The notes: generated by a model not told the origin, from the letters alone. A stretch of DNA of 64,000 bases from Ecdyonurus torrentis (GCA_949318235.1 OX439132.1:11391624-11455623), one strand, 5' to 3'. Positions 14,618-28,064 are shown, counted from the first letter of the stretch. Made by a program: numbers and translations.

Positions 14618-15491
14618 CCATGGTTTCACAACAACACAAAAGGGTCAACTCTCATGACATTTCTACTGTTAATTCCTAAGAGAAACTTGTGCTTTAATTT
14701 AGACTCACAGTTATAAACTATAAAGCTCATAATATTCTATGGTTAAAATTTTTTCATATACTTATATGTATCAATAATAATTAATTAATAATAATTAATC
14801 ATTTTTATCAGTTTCTTTTTAATTTAGCATTGGTCTATATATTTTTTTTCTGAATAATACTTGAATAAATTGACATGCTTATATGAAATATTGTTCAATA
14901 ATATTGATATGCAATGAAATATTATTATACAAAAGTTCTAATCTTAATGAATATAAACATGTTTAAAGTACACGTGCAAGGTTATAATATTCTGATGATT
15001 TGGTTCACCAGCCATGTTACTCATGACTATCCATCCAACCATAACATGTTTGCCCATGTATACCCATATCAAAATTATCACACAAGTTGGTGTACTTAAT
15101 CGTGTAAAATTAATTAAATTCATAACTTTCTTAGGTTTCATTATAAATACACGTATAAAAAATTTCATCCATTACATGAATTTTAGGAATATATCATAAT
15201 AGTATAGCTTTTCAATTCAAAAATTAATTATAATTATTACAAAGCGACATGTTTAGATTATTAAAACGTATTATATTGATTTAAATTTTATTTTATAAAT
15301 CTTTTTATCTCGTTATACTTGCCAATAAGTTATCTTAATTAAAAAATATTTTAATTATATAAAAAAATAATTATTAAAAGTGAACAAAAATTTAGAATTT
15401 ATAATACTTATAATGATTAAAATATTGTGTTATAAAAAATGAAGCGTATACAAACGAGTGTTGTGTTGTAATTTTTTTCATACGAGAAAGC

Positions 15492-15494
<3 letters not shown>

Positions 15495-15527
<33 letters not shown>
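15495..15527. repeat. (AG)n microsatellite
   Basis: About 16 AG units. Confidence 0.94.
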
Positions 15528-15530
<3 letters not shown>

Positions 15531-16198
15531 TGCGATAATTTATGAGGTCAAAGTGATAATCAATATTCATCATTTTTAACGACGTTTTTACCCACGGGAG
15601 TTAAAATTTCAAAAGTGGGAGTATAGGAAGGTGGTTGGGGGTGGTGTACTAACGATGCCTCCTTTCCCACATGGAGGAGAAATGTAAGTAGGAGCTGATT
15701 TGCGATCTTTCATTTTGTGGTAAGTTACAGTGCGGTAAATGACTCTTATAACCTTCCGTTACTATCAAACCACGAATTTAAATTATATTCATTCATTTTT
15801 TTTTTACGGTATTACACATTTAATTTTTAAGAAAATAATTATGTTTATTTTGATCAATGAAAAAAAATTTAGATAAAAATTTATTACGTTGCTTTTTATT
15901 CAAGATCATAACTAAGCTTTTCTGACAGTCCGATTGCTAAAATTTTAATTGAAATTGACCGATTGCAATTTGTTATTTATAACATTTTAAATAATAGCGA
16001 TACAATTAATAATTATTATGAACGTTCATTGTTTAGACCTCTTTTTTTTTTCTTTTTTTTTTAGCCTTTTCAAGCAAAAGTTACTAAACGGTATAATAAC
16101 AGTTGGAAGTTACGAACCAATAATTTTATTTAATAATTTATATTTTTTATTGAACGCAAAATTATTATGTAATTATGTTGTAATTTTCTGGTCAAGAA

Positions 16199-16259
16199 CA
16201 TGTAATATGGCTGAAATAGCCATGTATGTCTCTTAAATAAAATTATTATTATTATTATC
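16199..16259 (+). repeat. LINE/SINE-like 3' tail, copy 1
   Basis: CATGTAATATGGCTGAAATAG is followed by CC and ATGTATGT, then CTTAAATAAA and a run of ATT trinucleotides. The same block recurs at 17611-17667 and, diverged, at 31241-31293. GGCT-GAAAT-AGCC can form a small hairpin just before the ATT tail, which is a common arrangement at the 3' end of LINEs and their SINE partners. No reverse transcriptase remnant was recognised upstream, so the call rests on the tail only. Confidence 0.6.
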
Positions 16260-16314
16260 AAAATACGTTATCAATGTTGAATACTTTTTTCTATCACAAA
16301 TCCAGATAATCTGA

Positions 16315-16337
16315 CTCTCTCTCTCTCTCTCTCTCTC
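16315..16337. repeat. (TC)n microsatellite
   Basis: About 11 units. Confidence 0.9.
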
Positions 16338-16838
16338 AGTTATTTTTTCAGTCATATTTTCCTAAATTACCTACATTTCGGTATTTTATCTGCATAATAA
16401 TATTGACTTTCACAACATCCTGTATATAAAAAATCTCAGCCCAAAGCAATGGACCTTACATTAAATATCTTTTAAAATACTTTTTATAACCTTTACGCAC
16501 ATAAAATCTACTTCTTTCTCATAAAATATATATAATAATAAAAAATAATGCATAAAGTATAAGATATTTAATCTATACCACAATTTTAAAAACATTTTTT
16601 TATGGATTAAAATGTTTATTTTTTTGCTTATCTCTAACTACATAAAACAGATATAATAAACACATTAAGATAGGATCTAAATCTATATATTTCATTTTTT
16701 TTAACTCTATAGAGATTTTGTTAAAACTAAGGTAAATTTATATAGTTTAAAGAGATATTGTATGTAAGAAAAGGGGAGAGAAAATTGCTTTGGCTTTTTG
16801 TGGTAAAATACAGTACGTGAGAATATTAACTGTTTCTT

Positions 16839-16950
<112 letters not shown>

Positions 16951-17610
16951 TTAGAAGATCCCATGGTAATTAGCGAGAACAAATCTTTTCCTCATCTTGT
17001 GCGTACACTGAGAAATAGATTTAGGTTAGTAGAAATGCTTTACATTAAACTATATGGATTTCTAACACAAGCATTACTAAAACTTTTTTTTTTCTTTTGG
17101 TGGAAACAATGATTTTAAATATTCAAGTAGTACTAGAACTACTAAGGTGGTGCTTTCAAATACTCGTCACTACATTTTGTTTTTCGTCTTCAATAGGGTG
17201 TATGCATTTATAATTATGTTAAAGTTGACACCATGCTGGATCACTCAATAACATGGGCTGGTATAGGAAAATGACTCATTTTGAAAGTTTAAAAATACCA
17301 ATGTAAGCAATATTTATAAGTGTATTGATTCTGTTAATAGATTGAATTAGTAGCTTAAGGTTGTGAGAAAATAAGAACAAAAAATTAACTGATTATCCTA
17401 GTCATAAACAAAGTTTTTCCTATGCTGAGCAATGTTGTTCATTAATCAGTGTGGCGTCTAAGCGCATTCAGTATAACGTTATACGGATAAACCCTGTAAT
17501 GCTCAGGTGCGGGCCAATCCAACTTTTGTGAAATGACGGCAGTACTCAAATTTTTTCCTCTCTCATAACAAGAACATTTTAATATTATGGCTCAATTTAT
17601 GGTCATGGTT

Positions 17611-17667
17611 CATGTAATATGGCTGAAATAGCCCTGTATGTGCCTTAATAAATATTATTATTAATAT
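17611..17667 (+). repeat. LINE/SINE-like 3' tail, copy 2
   Basis: It shares CATGTAATATGGCTGAAATAG then CC.TGTATGT with copy 1 at 16199, followed by CCTTAATAAATATTATTATT. The upstream 150 bp is GC-richer than average (GCGGGCCAATCC near 17508) and may belong to the same insertion. The GGCT/AGCC hairpin is intact. Confidence 0.6.
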
Positions 17668-17851
17668 TTTGGGGGTCAAAGCATTAATAATACAAATACT
17701 TTTTTTTTAAGTCATAAATATTTTTTCATAATTTAAATACTATTTATTCAGAATCAATTTTGTATATATTTTTTAAATAATTAACATTTAATGCATTTTA
17801 TTGAATGTAAATTCTATTAATAAGAAACTATGTAATTTAACGTAGGGTTTA

Positions 17852-18066
17852 CACACGGAAATAGTAAATATCGTAATTTATGCTGTATTTATGCCATTCT
17901 AGTATAATTGTTGCTAAATTAGAACAACATAAATAATTATGCTGTAAAACATAATATTTATGCTATATGTAACATAGTTATTATGCAGTATAGCATAAAT
18001 TATGCTTTATTGAATCAATTGTGCTAAAAATGAGCTTGCATAATTTCTATATTTTTATCCGTGCAC
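17852..18066 (+). mobile_element. Palindromic MITE, TTATGCTGTATTTATG family, copy 2
   Basis: The left end is CACACGGAAATAGTAAATAT. The right end in reverse is GTGCACGGATAAAAATATAG, so the shared terminal core is CACGGA. A possible 5-bp direct repeat, GTTTA, lies immediately outside both ends (17847-17851 and 18067-18071). The internal body folds on itself through ATTATGCT/AGCATAAT words. Related copies are at 11141-11361 and 36387-36563. Non-autonomous. Confidence 0.72.
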
Positions 18067-18555
18067 GTTTAATATTTTGTTCTGTGTAATAATAAGTCAC
18101 ATTTCGCATAAGTTATCTTTCTTCTCCACGGAAACAGCTCACGATTATTTCCATTTACAAATGAAAAGTAACCTTGCTGCAAGGTAACTATTTTTTTCAC
18201 TGTATAAATAAAACATATTATATAATATACTCTTATACACTATAATTTTAAAGTGAAAAGTATCATAATGTTTCGTTTTATAAACTTTTTAAGTGTGTTT
18301 AACTTGAAAATCTCATTATAATAAAATTATTTTAATTTTAAAAAGAATGTAAAAAGAATATTAAAAAAAAAAGTAATACAAAACCTTTTTGTAAGCATGA
18401 AATGTAACTAAAAAATAAAAATAAAAAATACGATCAATGAAAATTTTGCCGAGGGTTGTTCATAGTAAATAAGAACGAATTGAAACTTTTTTTTTTTTTC
18501 ATTCTCTTTACTTTCTGCTTGAGAAAGGTATTTAAAATTCAAACACCCTGCAGGG

Positions 18556-18641
18556 AACTGCACATTTCTATTTGTGCATTTTACAAAGTTCCTTTAAATG
18601 TAAGGAGAAAAATGCAGTTCTTTTTATAAATGTGAAATTGC
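18556..18641. repeat. Imperfect inverted repeat
   Basis: GGAACTGCACATTT and AAAAATGCAGTTC pair across about 60 nt. No family member was recognised elsewhere in the window. Confidence 0.35.
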
Positions 18642-19440
18642 TCACTGTAGCAAAATCATAAAAAAAAATTAAAAAGAAAAAAAAAAAAAAAAAAAAGAAG
18701 CAGAATATGAGTTGAAATTATTTCCTGCAAAAATTAAATGTACTATTAGCATTGAAATTATGCAATATTTCATGAGTTTAAAATTTGTATTAAAAATAGC
18801 TGTATAGAATCTCTTTTTCGTATTATAAAACTTTCTATATTTTTCAATTTTAAGCGTTTTACAGCTAACTGTTTGCCAATTAAAACTTGTTATTTACAAA
18901 ATAATCTTTAGAAAAAAATTATAAGCATTGTAGTAATAATGAGTTTATTAATTTTTTTGCTCAAATTAAATCATATTTTTACACATTTTTTAAAGTAAAC
19001 ACTGTAAAATATACAGTTATAATATAATATTTTATTATTTATGAACAGTCTAAAGTTTATCACTATGATAAAACATCATTATGAATAATAATTTGTTATC
19101 TCAATTAAAAAATAATTAATTAGCAAAAAAGTACAATAGTTTATATAAAAATATTAAACTATATTATCATCACAACTAACTTTATAAGTTTTAATGGTCA
19201 TATCAACACTAACAAGTCTAGTTAAACAAGCAAAAATGTATTAAAAAAAAAGTATAAAATACGTGACTGGCATCACATAATAATTTTCTCATGCATAGAA
19301 TATTTTTTTTAGAAGTAACGCAATTTGTATGCAACAAAGCAAAGTTAGGCTTATTATTATGTTACTTTACACAGGTGCAAAAGGTATTATATATACCATA
19401 AAACTCAGTGTGGTTCTACGTAATTGTGATTTGCTCTCGC

Positions 19441-19460
19441 TCTCTCTCTCTCTCTCTCTC
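19441..19460. repeat. (TC)n tract
   Basis: Ten TC units preceded by a GCTCTCGC stretch. Confidence 0.88.
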
Positions 19461-19575
19461 GTTAGTGACACTGTAATTTATACTATACATTGAATTTATG
19501 CAGAAATGCATATAATAATGATATGATTAAATTTTATTGTATATTGTATCATGAATATAATACAATTCTATTGTC

Positions 19576-19579
<4 letters not shown>

Positions 19580-19608
<29 letters not shown>
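19580..19608. repeat. Poly-T tract
   Basis: About 29 T on the plus strand, so a U tract in the sense of the RALY-like gene. Confidence 0.93.
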
Positions 19609-20490
19609 GGCTTAGGAACTATATTTTTACTTTATTGAATTCGTTGTGGTTTTCTCATTAATTTAAAACTCATTTAATTATTTATATATTATATAAAATA
19701 TGAAATACTATAATTTTTTTCTTAGAAAATAATATTTTATTATATTTTGAAGAATATCATTACTACCAAAATAATTTAGTAACTACAAAGACCAAAACAA
19801 AAAGATAATTTTATATTTGTGTTCCCCTGATATATTAAATTCTTTATTATAATGCTAATAAAAATGCTCTTAAAAGAAAGGACACATTTTGTATTTAATA
19901 TATTATACAACTTACTAGATCTACTGTATGTTTTATGTTAAATTTTTTTTTTTTTTCTTTTTCTACAACTAATTTAAAATCTTATAAATGTAAAAATTAT
20001 TCTAATCATTTTATACTCTACTTTCTTTGTCTTGTAATAACTTGACACATTTTGTATGTATGTAATTTATTTATAACCACAGATGTAAATAGTGTTTTTA
20101 TTCCACGTTGTATTTTGCATTAAGGCAAAACCTTGCTGTGTTTCCCCCAGCTGCATGTTGGTAAATCCCCCCTTGTGTGCAAATGTCTACAACATTGTAT
20201 GTATCACGCGTGCCACCAAGTCAATACAACAATGTGCATATTTAAACACGACAGCCAAACTAAAAGAAAGAAAAGTTTTGAAAAAAAAAAAAAAAAGTAA
20301 GAGGGTGAAAGAGAACGTTCTTTTTTTATTTGTAATTTAAATAATGTAATAAGTTACGTAAGAATCATACGTATATAAATTTATAATATTATAGTTTTTT
20401 CTAAAGACAAAAAAAAAGAAAGAAAAGAAAAAAAATCAACCTGAAATATTTGATTTTAATGCATATCCACGGATAAATTTGTATTATTAT

Positions 20491-20640
<150 letters not shown>

Positions 20641-20798
20641 ATAACCAAACTTGTTAAAGGTGATTTTCATAAGTAGAAACATTAAGAAACTTTTTATTTA
20701 TTTTTTTTATTGTACAAATTTTACTTAAACGCATTTCCCTTATTTTTACTTAACCAATGCATTTTTCAATTGAAACGGTACGTAGTATAATAAAATAA

Positions 20799-20800
<2 letters not shown>

Positions 20801-20847
<47 letters not shown>
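20801..20847. repeat. (TA)n microsatellite, left of hAT-like insertion
   Basis: The TA run ends exactly where the CAGGGCCGG terminus starts. It resumes at 22351, so the element inserted into a pre-existing TA microsatellite. Confidence 0.95.
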
Positions 20848-20850
<3 letters not shown>

Positions 20851-22350
20851 GGCCGGCTTGGCCATAAGACGAGGTCTGCGATCGCAGACCGGGCCAACGT
20901 CATTGCGGGCCAAGCGGGCCAGAAAAAAAAAAAGAAAGCAAGAAAGAAAAAGAAAAGAAAAAGAAGAAGAAAAAACAACCAAACTTTTAAACCTTTGCCC
21001 GATTATATTTTTAATTTTAATTTTGTATCATATGACTTAATCTATGATGCATGCACACAAATTATTTGGAATGCGCATTTTTATTGCAACTAAAATAAAA
21101 AAAAATACATTGTGATATCATTGCAAGCCAACTAAATTTTTTATGCACTTGGGCCAGCTAGGCATAAGGCCGTACAAGTTAGTCCGCGGGCTCCTGGATC
21201 GGGACTTTGCTTTTGCGGGCCTTTGGTTCTGATGAAAAAAAAATCAATTAAAAAAAGTTCAAAGGCACTTTGAAAAATAGCTCACTTTTTATTATTTTAA
21301 AAGAAGTGTTATCATTTTTTTAATTATCAGTTTCAATTAAACCTTTCTTTTTAAGCCGCCGTATTTGCGTTTTTTCAATACTTCTTGCACTATAGTATGT
21401 AAATAAAATATTATATTTTGGAAAGTTATTAAATTCATATATTTATATTTTATATAAATTATTTATAAAAAATATATTTATTATTAAATAAAATATATAT
21501 TTTTAAACATTCGAGATCAGCCCGTAAATGACCCGTTAAAAAAAAGCATTTGCAAAGAATACAAGATAAAAAAAAAGGCAAAAAACTTTTTTTTTTAGTA
21601 CAGTACAATGTTTATAATTCTCTATAGCATTTAAAATCAATTGTTAATACTTAAAAATAATAATAATTTACAACTTTTGTCTTCAAAATAAAAATAAATT
21701 TTTGTATATAATGAGAAATGAGCTTTTTTTTTTTTTTTTTGACACACAGGTTCAAGTGCTTTTTTTTTTCTTTTTTTTTTTTGAATTTTGGACTAAATAT
21801 TGATTTCCCCAAGTTATGGCTCGTTTTTTATTTTTCAAATTTAAGCTTCAAATCAAGCACTTTCAAGTCAATTCGAAAATTTTTTAAGTTCTCTACACCT
21901 ATAAATTCCTATAATTATAAATGTACAAATCCCTGTTCTGCCCCCCCCCTTTTGTTTCTTTTTTCCCCCATACTTCAATTAAACCAATACATTATAACAA
22001 TCATTCCTTCAATAGAGTTTTTTTTCTATCATACATCAATTTTTGTCTAATATATTTTTTAAGGTGGCCGAAGGTCATGTCATGTACGAGTAGATCGTAG
22101 TATATCAAAAAAATGTTATGGTTCAACTACATACTTATTTTTCAATATAATAGTGTTATACATTATTTTAAAAATTGTGAAAAGATTAAAATTTAATTCA
22201 AAATTAGCGTAAAAACCAGTGCCACGCCCCCTTTTAAAAAAATTTCGCCTGCGGCGCAAGCTGGGGGGCTGGCGCCCCCCAGACCCCCCAGCATATGCGG
22301 GCCAATTCCCAGATTGCCAGACCGGGCCAACGTACCCCAAGCCGGCCCTG
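20848..22350. mobile_element. Non-autonomous hAT-like DNA transposon (about 1.5 kb)
   Basis: The termini are a perfect 14-bp inverted repeat, CAGGGCCGGCTTGG, starting with the CAGGG typical of many hAT elements. Both flanks are TATATATA, compatible with the 8-bp hAT target duplication, although a TA microsatellite cannot prove it. CAGACCGGGCCAACGT occurs in direct orientation near both ends (20885-20900 and 22318-22333), and GGTCTGCGATCGCAGACC (20873-20890) is a perfect palindrome. The right end has GC-rich GGGGGGCTGGCGCCCCCC, a pattern seen in other hAT-like ends. No intact transposase was found; a few hundred AT-rich bases of unknown origin fill the middle. GGGCCAGCTAGGCATAAG near 21151 resembles the left terminus and suggests an internal rearrangement. 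Confidence 0.85.
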
Positions 22351-22837
22351 TATATATATATATATATTATTCTGTCAAAAGTACAATAAGCTTCGATTGC
22401 AATAACACTATAATAAAGTGACACAATATTGAAACTTTTTCTTTTTTCCTACGTCTAGTAACAATTTGGCAATAATCTGAAAATGTCTGGAAATATGAAG
22501 TGCTGACTCAGCGATTTCTAAAAGTGAAATATATATATTACTATAAGACTTCAAACTTTGCCAAAATATAACAAGCACTAACCAGGCATACTTAAATATT
22601 TTTTTAATTAACATTTTAGATTGACAAAAAAAAATTCTAACTGAAAGTTATTTAAAAATATAACTTCATTTTAAGTGACTCCAATTATTATTTTTTTAAA
22701 TACGATGATTTTTTCCCCTCCATGTGGTTTATTTATGTGGGTGTTACTTTTATGTTGTTAAAGACGCTTGGCAAATAATTGAGACATATAATAATGACTG
22801 TATACAAAAACTAATTAACTGAATAATTTATACTGTT

Positions 22838-22839
<2 letters not shown>

Positions 22840-22880
<41 letters not shown>
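22840..22880. repeat. (TA)n microsatellite
   Basis: About 20 TA units followed by CACACG. Confidence 0.93.
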
Positions 22881-22885
<5 letters not shown>

Positions 22886-23012
22886 GTATAAATAACATAA
22901 TAAAAATGATGTTGTATATCCATATATTTACACTGTAACCATTTTTTTAATACCAATAAAACATTTTACAATATTGACTTCTTTAGCAGAAAGTAAAAAA
23001 ATAGCAAGGGCT

Positions 23013-23034
23013 AAAAAAAAAAAAAAAAAAAAAA
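23013..23034. repeat. Poly-A tract
   Basis: Run of 22 A. Confidence 0.9.
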
Positions 23035-23193
23035 TCCTATAGACTTTATTTATAAATTTTAATAAAGACATCTGTTTATTTAACAAAAATATATTTAAAT
23101 CTTTATTACTATATTTCTAGAGACTACAATTATTGATACTATGATTTTTTTTTTTAGATGACGTTAGACTGTTATATATTATTATGTGTGTGT

Positions 23194-23295
<102 letters not shown>

Positions 23296-23975
23296 ATTTA
23301 TTTAACCAAGTGTCAACGCAAAAAAAAAAAAAAAAAAAAAAAAAGTTACAGTATACATATTAAACAAAAAACTCTTTCTTCTCTTCTATTTTTTGTTATA
23401 TTATTCTATTTTTATAGTTAAAAGAAATTATTTATTCAGAATAAAAATGTTGTTTATATTAAGCACTTTTTTTTTTGGCTGATGCCACACTATTTTCTAA
23501 AGTACTATAATAACCAAGCCGCAAGCTCTTTTCAGTATGGTATATTTTCAAATACAGACACCATTCTGTCTTGCATAAGAAAAAAGCTTTTCTTCTTCTA
23601 TTTTTTTGCTGTTATTTTTGAAATGACAATTTTTTTATTTTGTTTCAAATTCTAACTTTTGTATTATTTTTATTATTATAGGTGATTTGAGTTCAAGCCA
23701 AGTTAAGTTTATATACTAAAATTGTATTTTTATAACTTTGTCTATTTTGCAGTTTACACGGAAAAAATAATTAAATCGCTGCAATTAAATTATAACTAGC
23801 ATTCTGTGAATTTGTTCATAAAATTAAAAATAAGTCATGATAGTCATGATGTTATGATGCATGATTTCTACACTCTCTTCTTCTATTTGGAAGGGTATTG
23901 ATATCTTTAAGCTTACTACGTATAACAATGAATTATAATATAAAACAGATACAATTTTTAAGCTACAGTATTTTA

Positions 23976-24279
23976 AAGGCGTAGAACACCTTGAAAAAAA
24001 CATGTCTAATATCCTAACATACCTAAATATCAACGTTGATTTGGCCGGAGTCATTGATTACTAATTTATTTTCCATTTACAAAATAACAGCTGCGGGTTT
24101 GTGACGTCACAGCTCGCCTGTTTCCGCGTGCGTGGACTAGTGATCTGTGACATCACGCAGCTGTCATTTTGTAAATGGAAAATCAATTAGAAATCATAAT
24201 AACTCCGGCCAAATTAACGTTGATATTTAGGTATTTTACGATATTAGGCATGTTTTTGGTGCAAGTTGTTCTACGCCTT
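23976..24279. mobile_element. Palindromic MITE, AAGGCGTAG family, copy 2
   Basis: This 304-bp element is flanked by TA (23974-23975 and 24280-24281), and by TTTTAAA on both sides. Both ends read AAGGCGTAGAACA inward. It is clearly the same family as 11376-11685: shared blocks include ACATGTCTAATATCCTAACA, CAGCTGCGGGTTTGT and TCCATTTACAAAATAACAG. The centre contains a TGACGTCA octamer at 24102-24109. It has no ORF. The arms still pair along most of their length, suggesting fairly recent activity. Confidence 0.87.
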
Positions 24280-26224
24280 TAAAATTTAGTATTTAAAGCA
24301 AAAATATATATAAAAATAATTATAAATATTTTTTTTTAACAAAATGTATAATATTAGTATAGTTGAAAAATAAAGTAATTTAGCAGCTATCAGTACTTTT
24401 TAATAGTACAACATAATACACATTTAAATAAATTGCAACAACTGAACATACAGCAAATAAAGTAATATATTTATAATAATAAAAATACGTACCTTAAATT
24501 ATTTGCATAGAAACAAAATAAAAATCTTGTTCCTTGTTGTTGAACTGTTTTTTTTTCTCTCCGTGTTAAATAATATACTTGCCAAGAAAGGAGTTAAGCT
24601 TGGAGAAAACTGAAATGCACAGTACTAACTGAAAATAAGGAAGGAGGTCAATCTATACTAATATAAAAGAACTTTGCATATAAAAACTTTTTAATAAGAA
24701 ATAGAAGAAATAACTTTTTTTTTTCCTATTTGCTTATTATGAAATTATTACACAAAAAAAGAACGTATTATTTGTAAGAAAAATATATTTTGGAGCATTA
24801 TAGTACTTTTATCTTTACCGTATGTCATTAAAATATAACTCTGCAATTACCTACCTTTTCCTACTTTATTATTTTCAGTTTTTCATGCTCTTATTTTTTA
24901 TAACATTATAATATATTATTATAGTTCTATTGTATAGTTTGAATAATGTGTTTGGAGACATTTAAAATAAAAAGTACACGGTAAAAAACAGTATTAATAA
25001 CAGCAACATTAAACTTGGAAATTTTAATAGGTAAATACCAAACACTGAGATTGATATAAACACACTACAATCTAACCAAATCTATATGAGGCTTACTTTT
25101 ATTGAAGTTTGTTTCACTTGCATTAGGTATTATTGCAGGTTAATACTTTCCTATTGTAATTTTAAATAATTGTCCCCTTGTTATTCATTTTATTTTTTTC
25201 CGTGTTACTTTCATTAAATTTTTACACAAATAAGTACTAACGTTTGTATAAATTGTTAACATTTAAAATTCAGAATGACAAATAATATAAAAAATAATTA
25301 AACGACAACATCATTAAATTTAATATCTTAAATTTTGTGTGGTTAATAATGTAAAATTACAAAACATATCATAACGTTTTACTTGCGTATTTTTTTTATA
25401 TTAAGAATAAAAAGATATAAATTGCCATCAATTCACTCAACATCGTGTTTTTATATTTTAAAAAATACAGTAAGTTTCTGAGAAGCGAGTAAATGAAAAT
25501 CTTATCTTTTACGCAGCTTGGGTTATGCAAATAAGTAAAAAAAAAAATGTTTCCTTTACCTTTTTTACATATCCAAGTCAACGTGCTAATGAGATTCAAA
25601 CATGGCTACCTCCCGCAATTTTCATTTACATACATTTTCTTCATACTGAAAAATATTTATAATATAAATGAAATATTTATGTATAATATATTATTTTACA
25701 CTTTTTAAATACTGTGGTTATTTAAATTTATGAACTTAGATAGATAATTTGCGTAGGGAAGTACTAATTTAAATTTTATTTAAAACAGTTTAGCCTAATG
25801 ATCTGATTGAAAAGATAGGATATTCTTTTAAGAACTTTGTTCTTTCATTTTTAAGAATAAATATTTAATTAATTTATCTTTTATGTGAAGCACAATATTC
25901 AATATGTTCACACTTGCATGTATCCTGATAGGTATGCAGCCAGTAGGACACAACTCTCATACAAAGCGTGATATAAAATAACATAATATACTTACGTAGC
26001 CGTTTATAATTTCAAATAGTACAGGAATATTTTCTATAATAAAATGTAATCATTTAAACAAGATTCTACGACAGTTAATTTTAAAACAGTGTTAAATATC
26101 TATTATTATATTATCTAAAAATTGAATGAAAAATTGTAATTTTTAATTGACTTAACTACAAAGAGATTTTGAGTGCGTGTCTTTCATCTATAGTATTATG
26201 CTGATGAGAGAAATTTTAAACAAA

Positions 26225-26230
<6 letters not shown>

Positions 26231-26281
<51 letters not shown>
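26231..26281. repeat. (TA)n microsatellite
   Basis: About 25 TA units. Confidence 0.94.
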
Positions 26282-26284
<3 letters not shown>

Positions 26285-27049
26285 AAAAAAATGTAGGTGT
26301 TGCAAATTGTTGGTAACTTGCTTATAACTTTTCTAACATAATCCTTGCGTAGAGTGTAGATTCAGACAAGCAGAAAGAAGCTATAAACACGTTAATCTGT
26401 GAGCCATAAAAACACAGAGAAGCTCTAAAAAGAAGCCTCTAGCAGCTAAAATATTACTTTGTCTCATATGTTCTATGACATTTTAGCACCTAACAATTGT
26501 AATAAAGAATAAGAGAAACATTTTATATATACAGTATGTACACATACACATTTCCACATTCACATTTTCATATGACTATATATAAATTCTTTTATTTTTA
26601 TATATATATTTTTTAAACTAAAAACACTATTACATTACTTACGTAAGTAAAAATGGTTTTAAGTGTTGTAATGTATCTACCTACATTGTTGCCAGTTTTT
26701 AAGTTACTGATTAATACAATTTTAGTGTTAACAGGTGCAATAAAATTTACTGACAACTTGATTTACATCTTTTTGTATATTGATTAATAAAACACGATGG
26801 TTTCTCATCTATTAATTATATTAAAGTTTCATCAAACAGATTAAATAATAGTTATTAATTATTGTGTGATGCTGGAATGCATCAAACAAAATTAAAGCAT
26901 ATATCGAGAACTTTGTATTATGTTTTCTATTTCAGGCATATTTATATAAAAAATTTAATATTAATTTTTTTTACTTGGGTACAATGATTTTTTTTTTCCT
27001 TGCCACATTTTTTGCTCTCAATTTTTGTACTTTGGAGACTAACAGTGGC

Positions 27050-27073
27050 ATCTTCTTTTGTTTTTTCTTACAG
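27050..27073 (+). promoter_or_regulatory. 3' splice site (acceptor) of 79-nt exon
   Basis: A strong pyrimidine tract, TCTTCTTTTGTTTTTTCTTA, runs into CAG at 27071-27073. It is followed at once by the only long open, family-matching reading frame in this part of the window. Confidence 0.8.
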
Positions 27074-27152
27074 ATGTTAACATGGTAGCTGAACCCAAGG
27101 CTCACCAGACTGGTAGAAAAAGACAAAACAATGCCAAAACTGGAAATGACTG
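27074..27152 (+). CDS. Internal exon of RALY/hnRNP C-like RNA-binding protein
   Basis: This 79-nt exon is bounded by TTTTTTCTTACAG and TG|GTGAGT. Only one frame is open. The initial AT completes a split codon (GAT, Asp, if the previous exon ends in G), then come 25 codons reading VNMVAEPKAHQTGRKRQ followed by NNAKTGND, then TG left for the next exon. Human hnRNP C has DINLAAEPK and RALY has DINMAGEPK at the end of the RRM (strand beta4 and what follows), then a basic KR-containing linker; the GRKRQ here would be the equivalent basic segment. The upstream intron is phase 1 and the downstream one phase 2. Skipping this exon would shift the frame. The family consists of nuclear RNA-binding proteins that bind U-rich RNA; the gene's exact name in this species is inferred. 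The RRM exons were not found in the window. Confidence 0.8.
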
Positions 27153-27696
27153 GTGAGTTTTTTTGTACACCAAATATTTTTGAACGATTGCTGTATTCAC
27201 GTGTGGAATACTTAATTTTTAGTCTTAAATATCTAAATTTTAAAACCAAAAATCACTCATCTGGTATGAAGAAAAAAATCGAAATTTTTTTGAATTTTTA
27301 TAGACATTTTGGTTTATTTTCATCAAAGTAATTTATCCAATTGAGCGTGACTAGTGAGTGATGGTATTATTTTCAATTTTTCATGTTATTTTCAGTACAT
27401 TTATTTTTTAACGTACATAAACTAGACAATAGACTTTTTTTTATACAAAAATCAAGTTTGTTTTCCTTCTTTAAAAAAAACATAAAAGAAGGAGAAAATA
27501 ATCTTGTTATTTTCAACTAAAAAACGTTTTCTAATTTTTTAAAACATATACCTAATTAGATTTCCTTTTTTTCTTTACAAAAAAATATTTTTCCTTTATT
27601 ATAAAAAAATGTTTATGTTTTTAGTCCTTAAGTCATTTTTTGTTAACAAAAAAGAAAATATATTAGAAGACTTTAACATTGAAAATATGTAAGAAA

Positions 27697-27719
27697 CCTT
27701 TTTTTTTTTTTTTTTTTTT
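27697..27719. repeat. Poly-T tract
   Basis: Sense-strand T run in the intron, about 550 nt downstream of the 79-nt exon. Confidence 0.85.
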
Positions 27720-28055
27720 GAAATTTGCTTAGCTTTTTTTTTTTTAATACGTAAACTTGCTGCACGTATAATGTAGTATGTAGTTTGCTGCGACACAAGT
27801 ATGTTAAATTCAGAGGTCACAAGAGAGCTATATAGAGCAAAGAATCACTTGGCAAAAGCATTGAGAAGTATGAGAACGAGAGAGAAAGAAAGAGAAGTAA
27901 AAGAGGGGGGGGGGGATAATATACACGAAATACATATATACAAGCGAGAGGCATTTTGGGCCTCTTTACTACATTGCTTGCGGCTCTTATATATATAAGG
28001 ACAAAGAACGCTTTAATTTTGGTTTTAGAAAAGTTTTTGAAGGTATATATATATG

Positions 28056-28064
<9 letters not shown>

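Noticed and set aside
15643..15700. Possible exon ending ATGGAGGAGAAAT|GTAAGTAG
   Set aside because: Good donor, but no acceptor with an open family-like frame. CCTCC/GGAGG is a small hairpin.
20092..20340. 82-residue plus ORF with several Cys (CCVSPSCMLVNPPLC)
   Set aside because: No recognised domain, no convincing splice sites, and it runs into a poly-A-derived Lys stretch.
22116..22424. 102-residue minus ORF with a GGSGGRQPPSLRRRR stretch
   Set aside because: It lies across the right end of the hAT-like element and its GC-rich terminus. No transposase motif.
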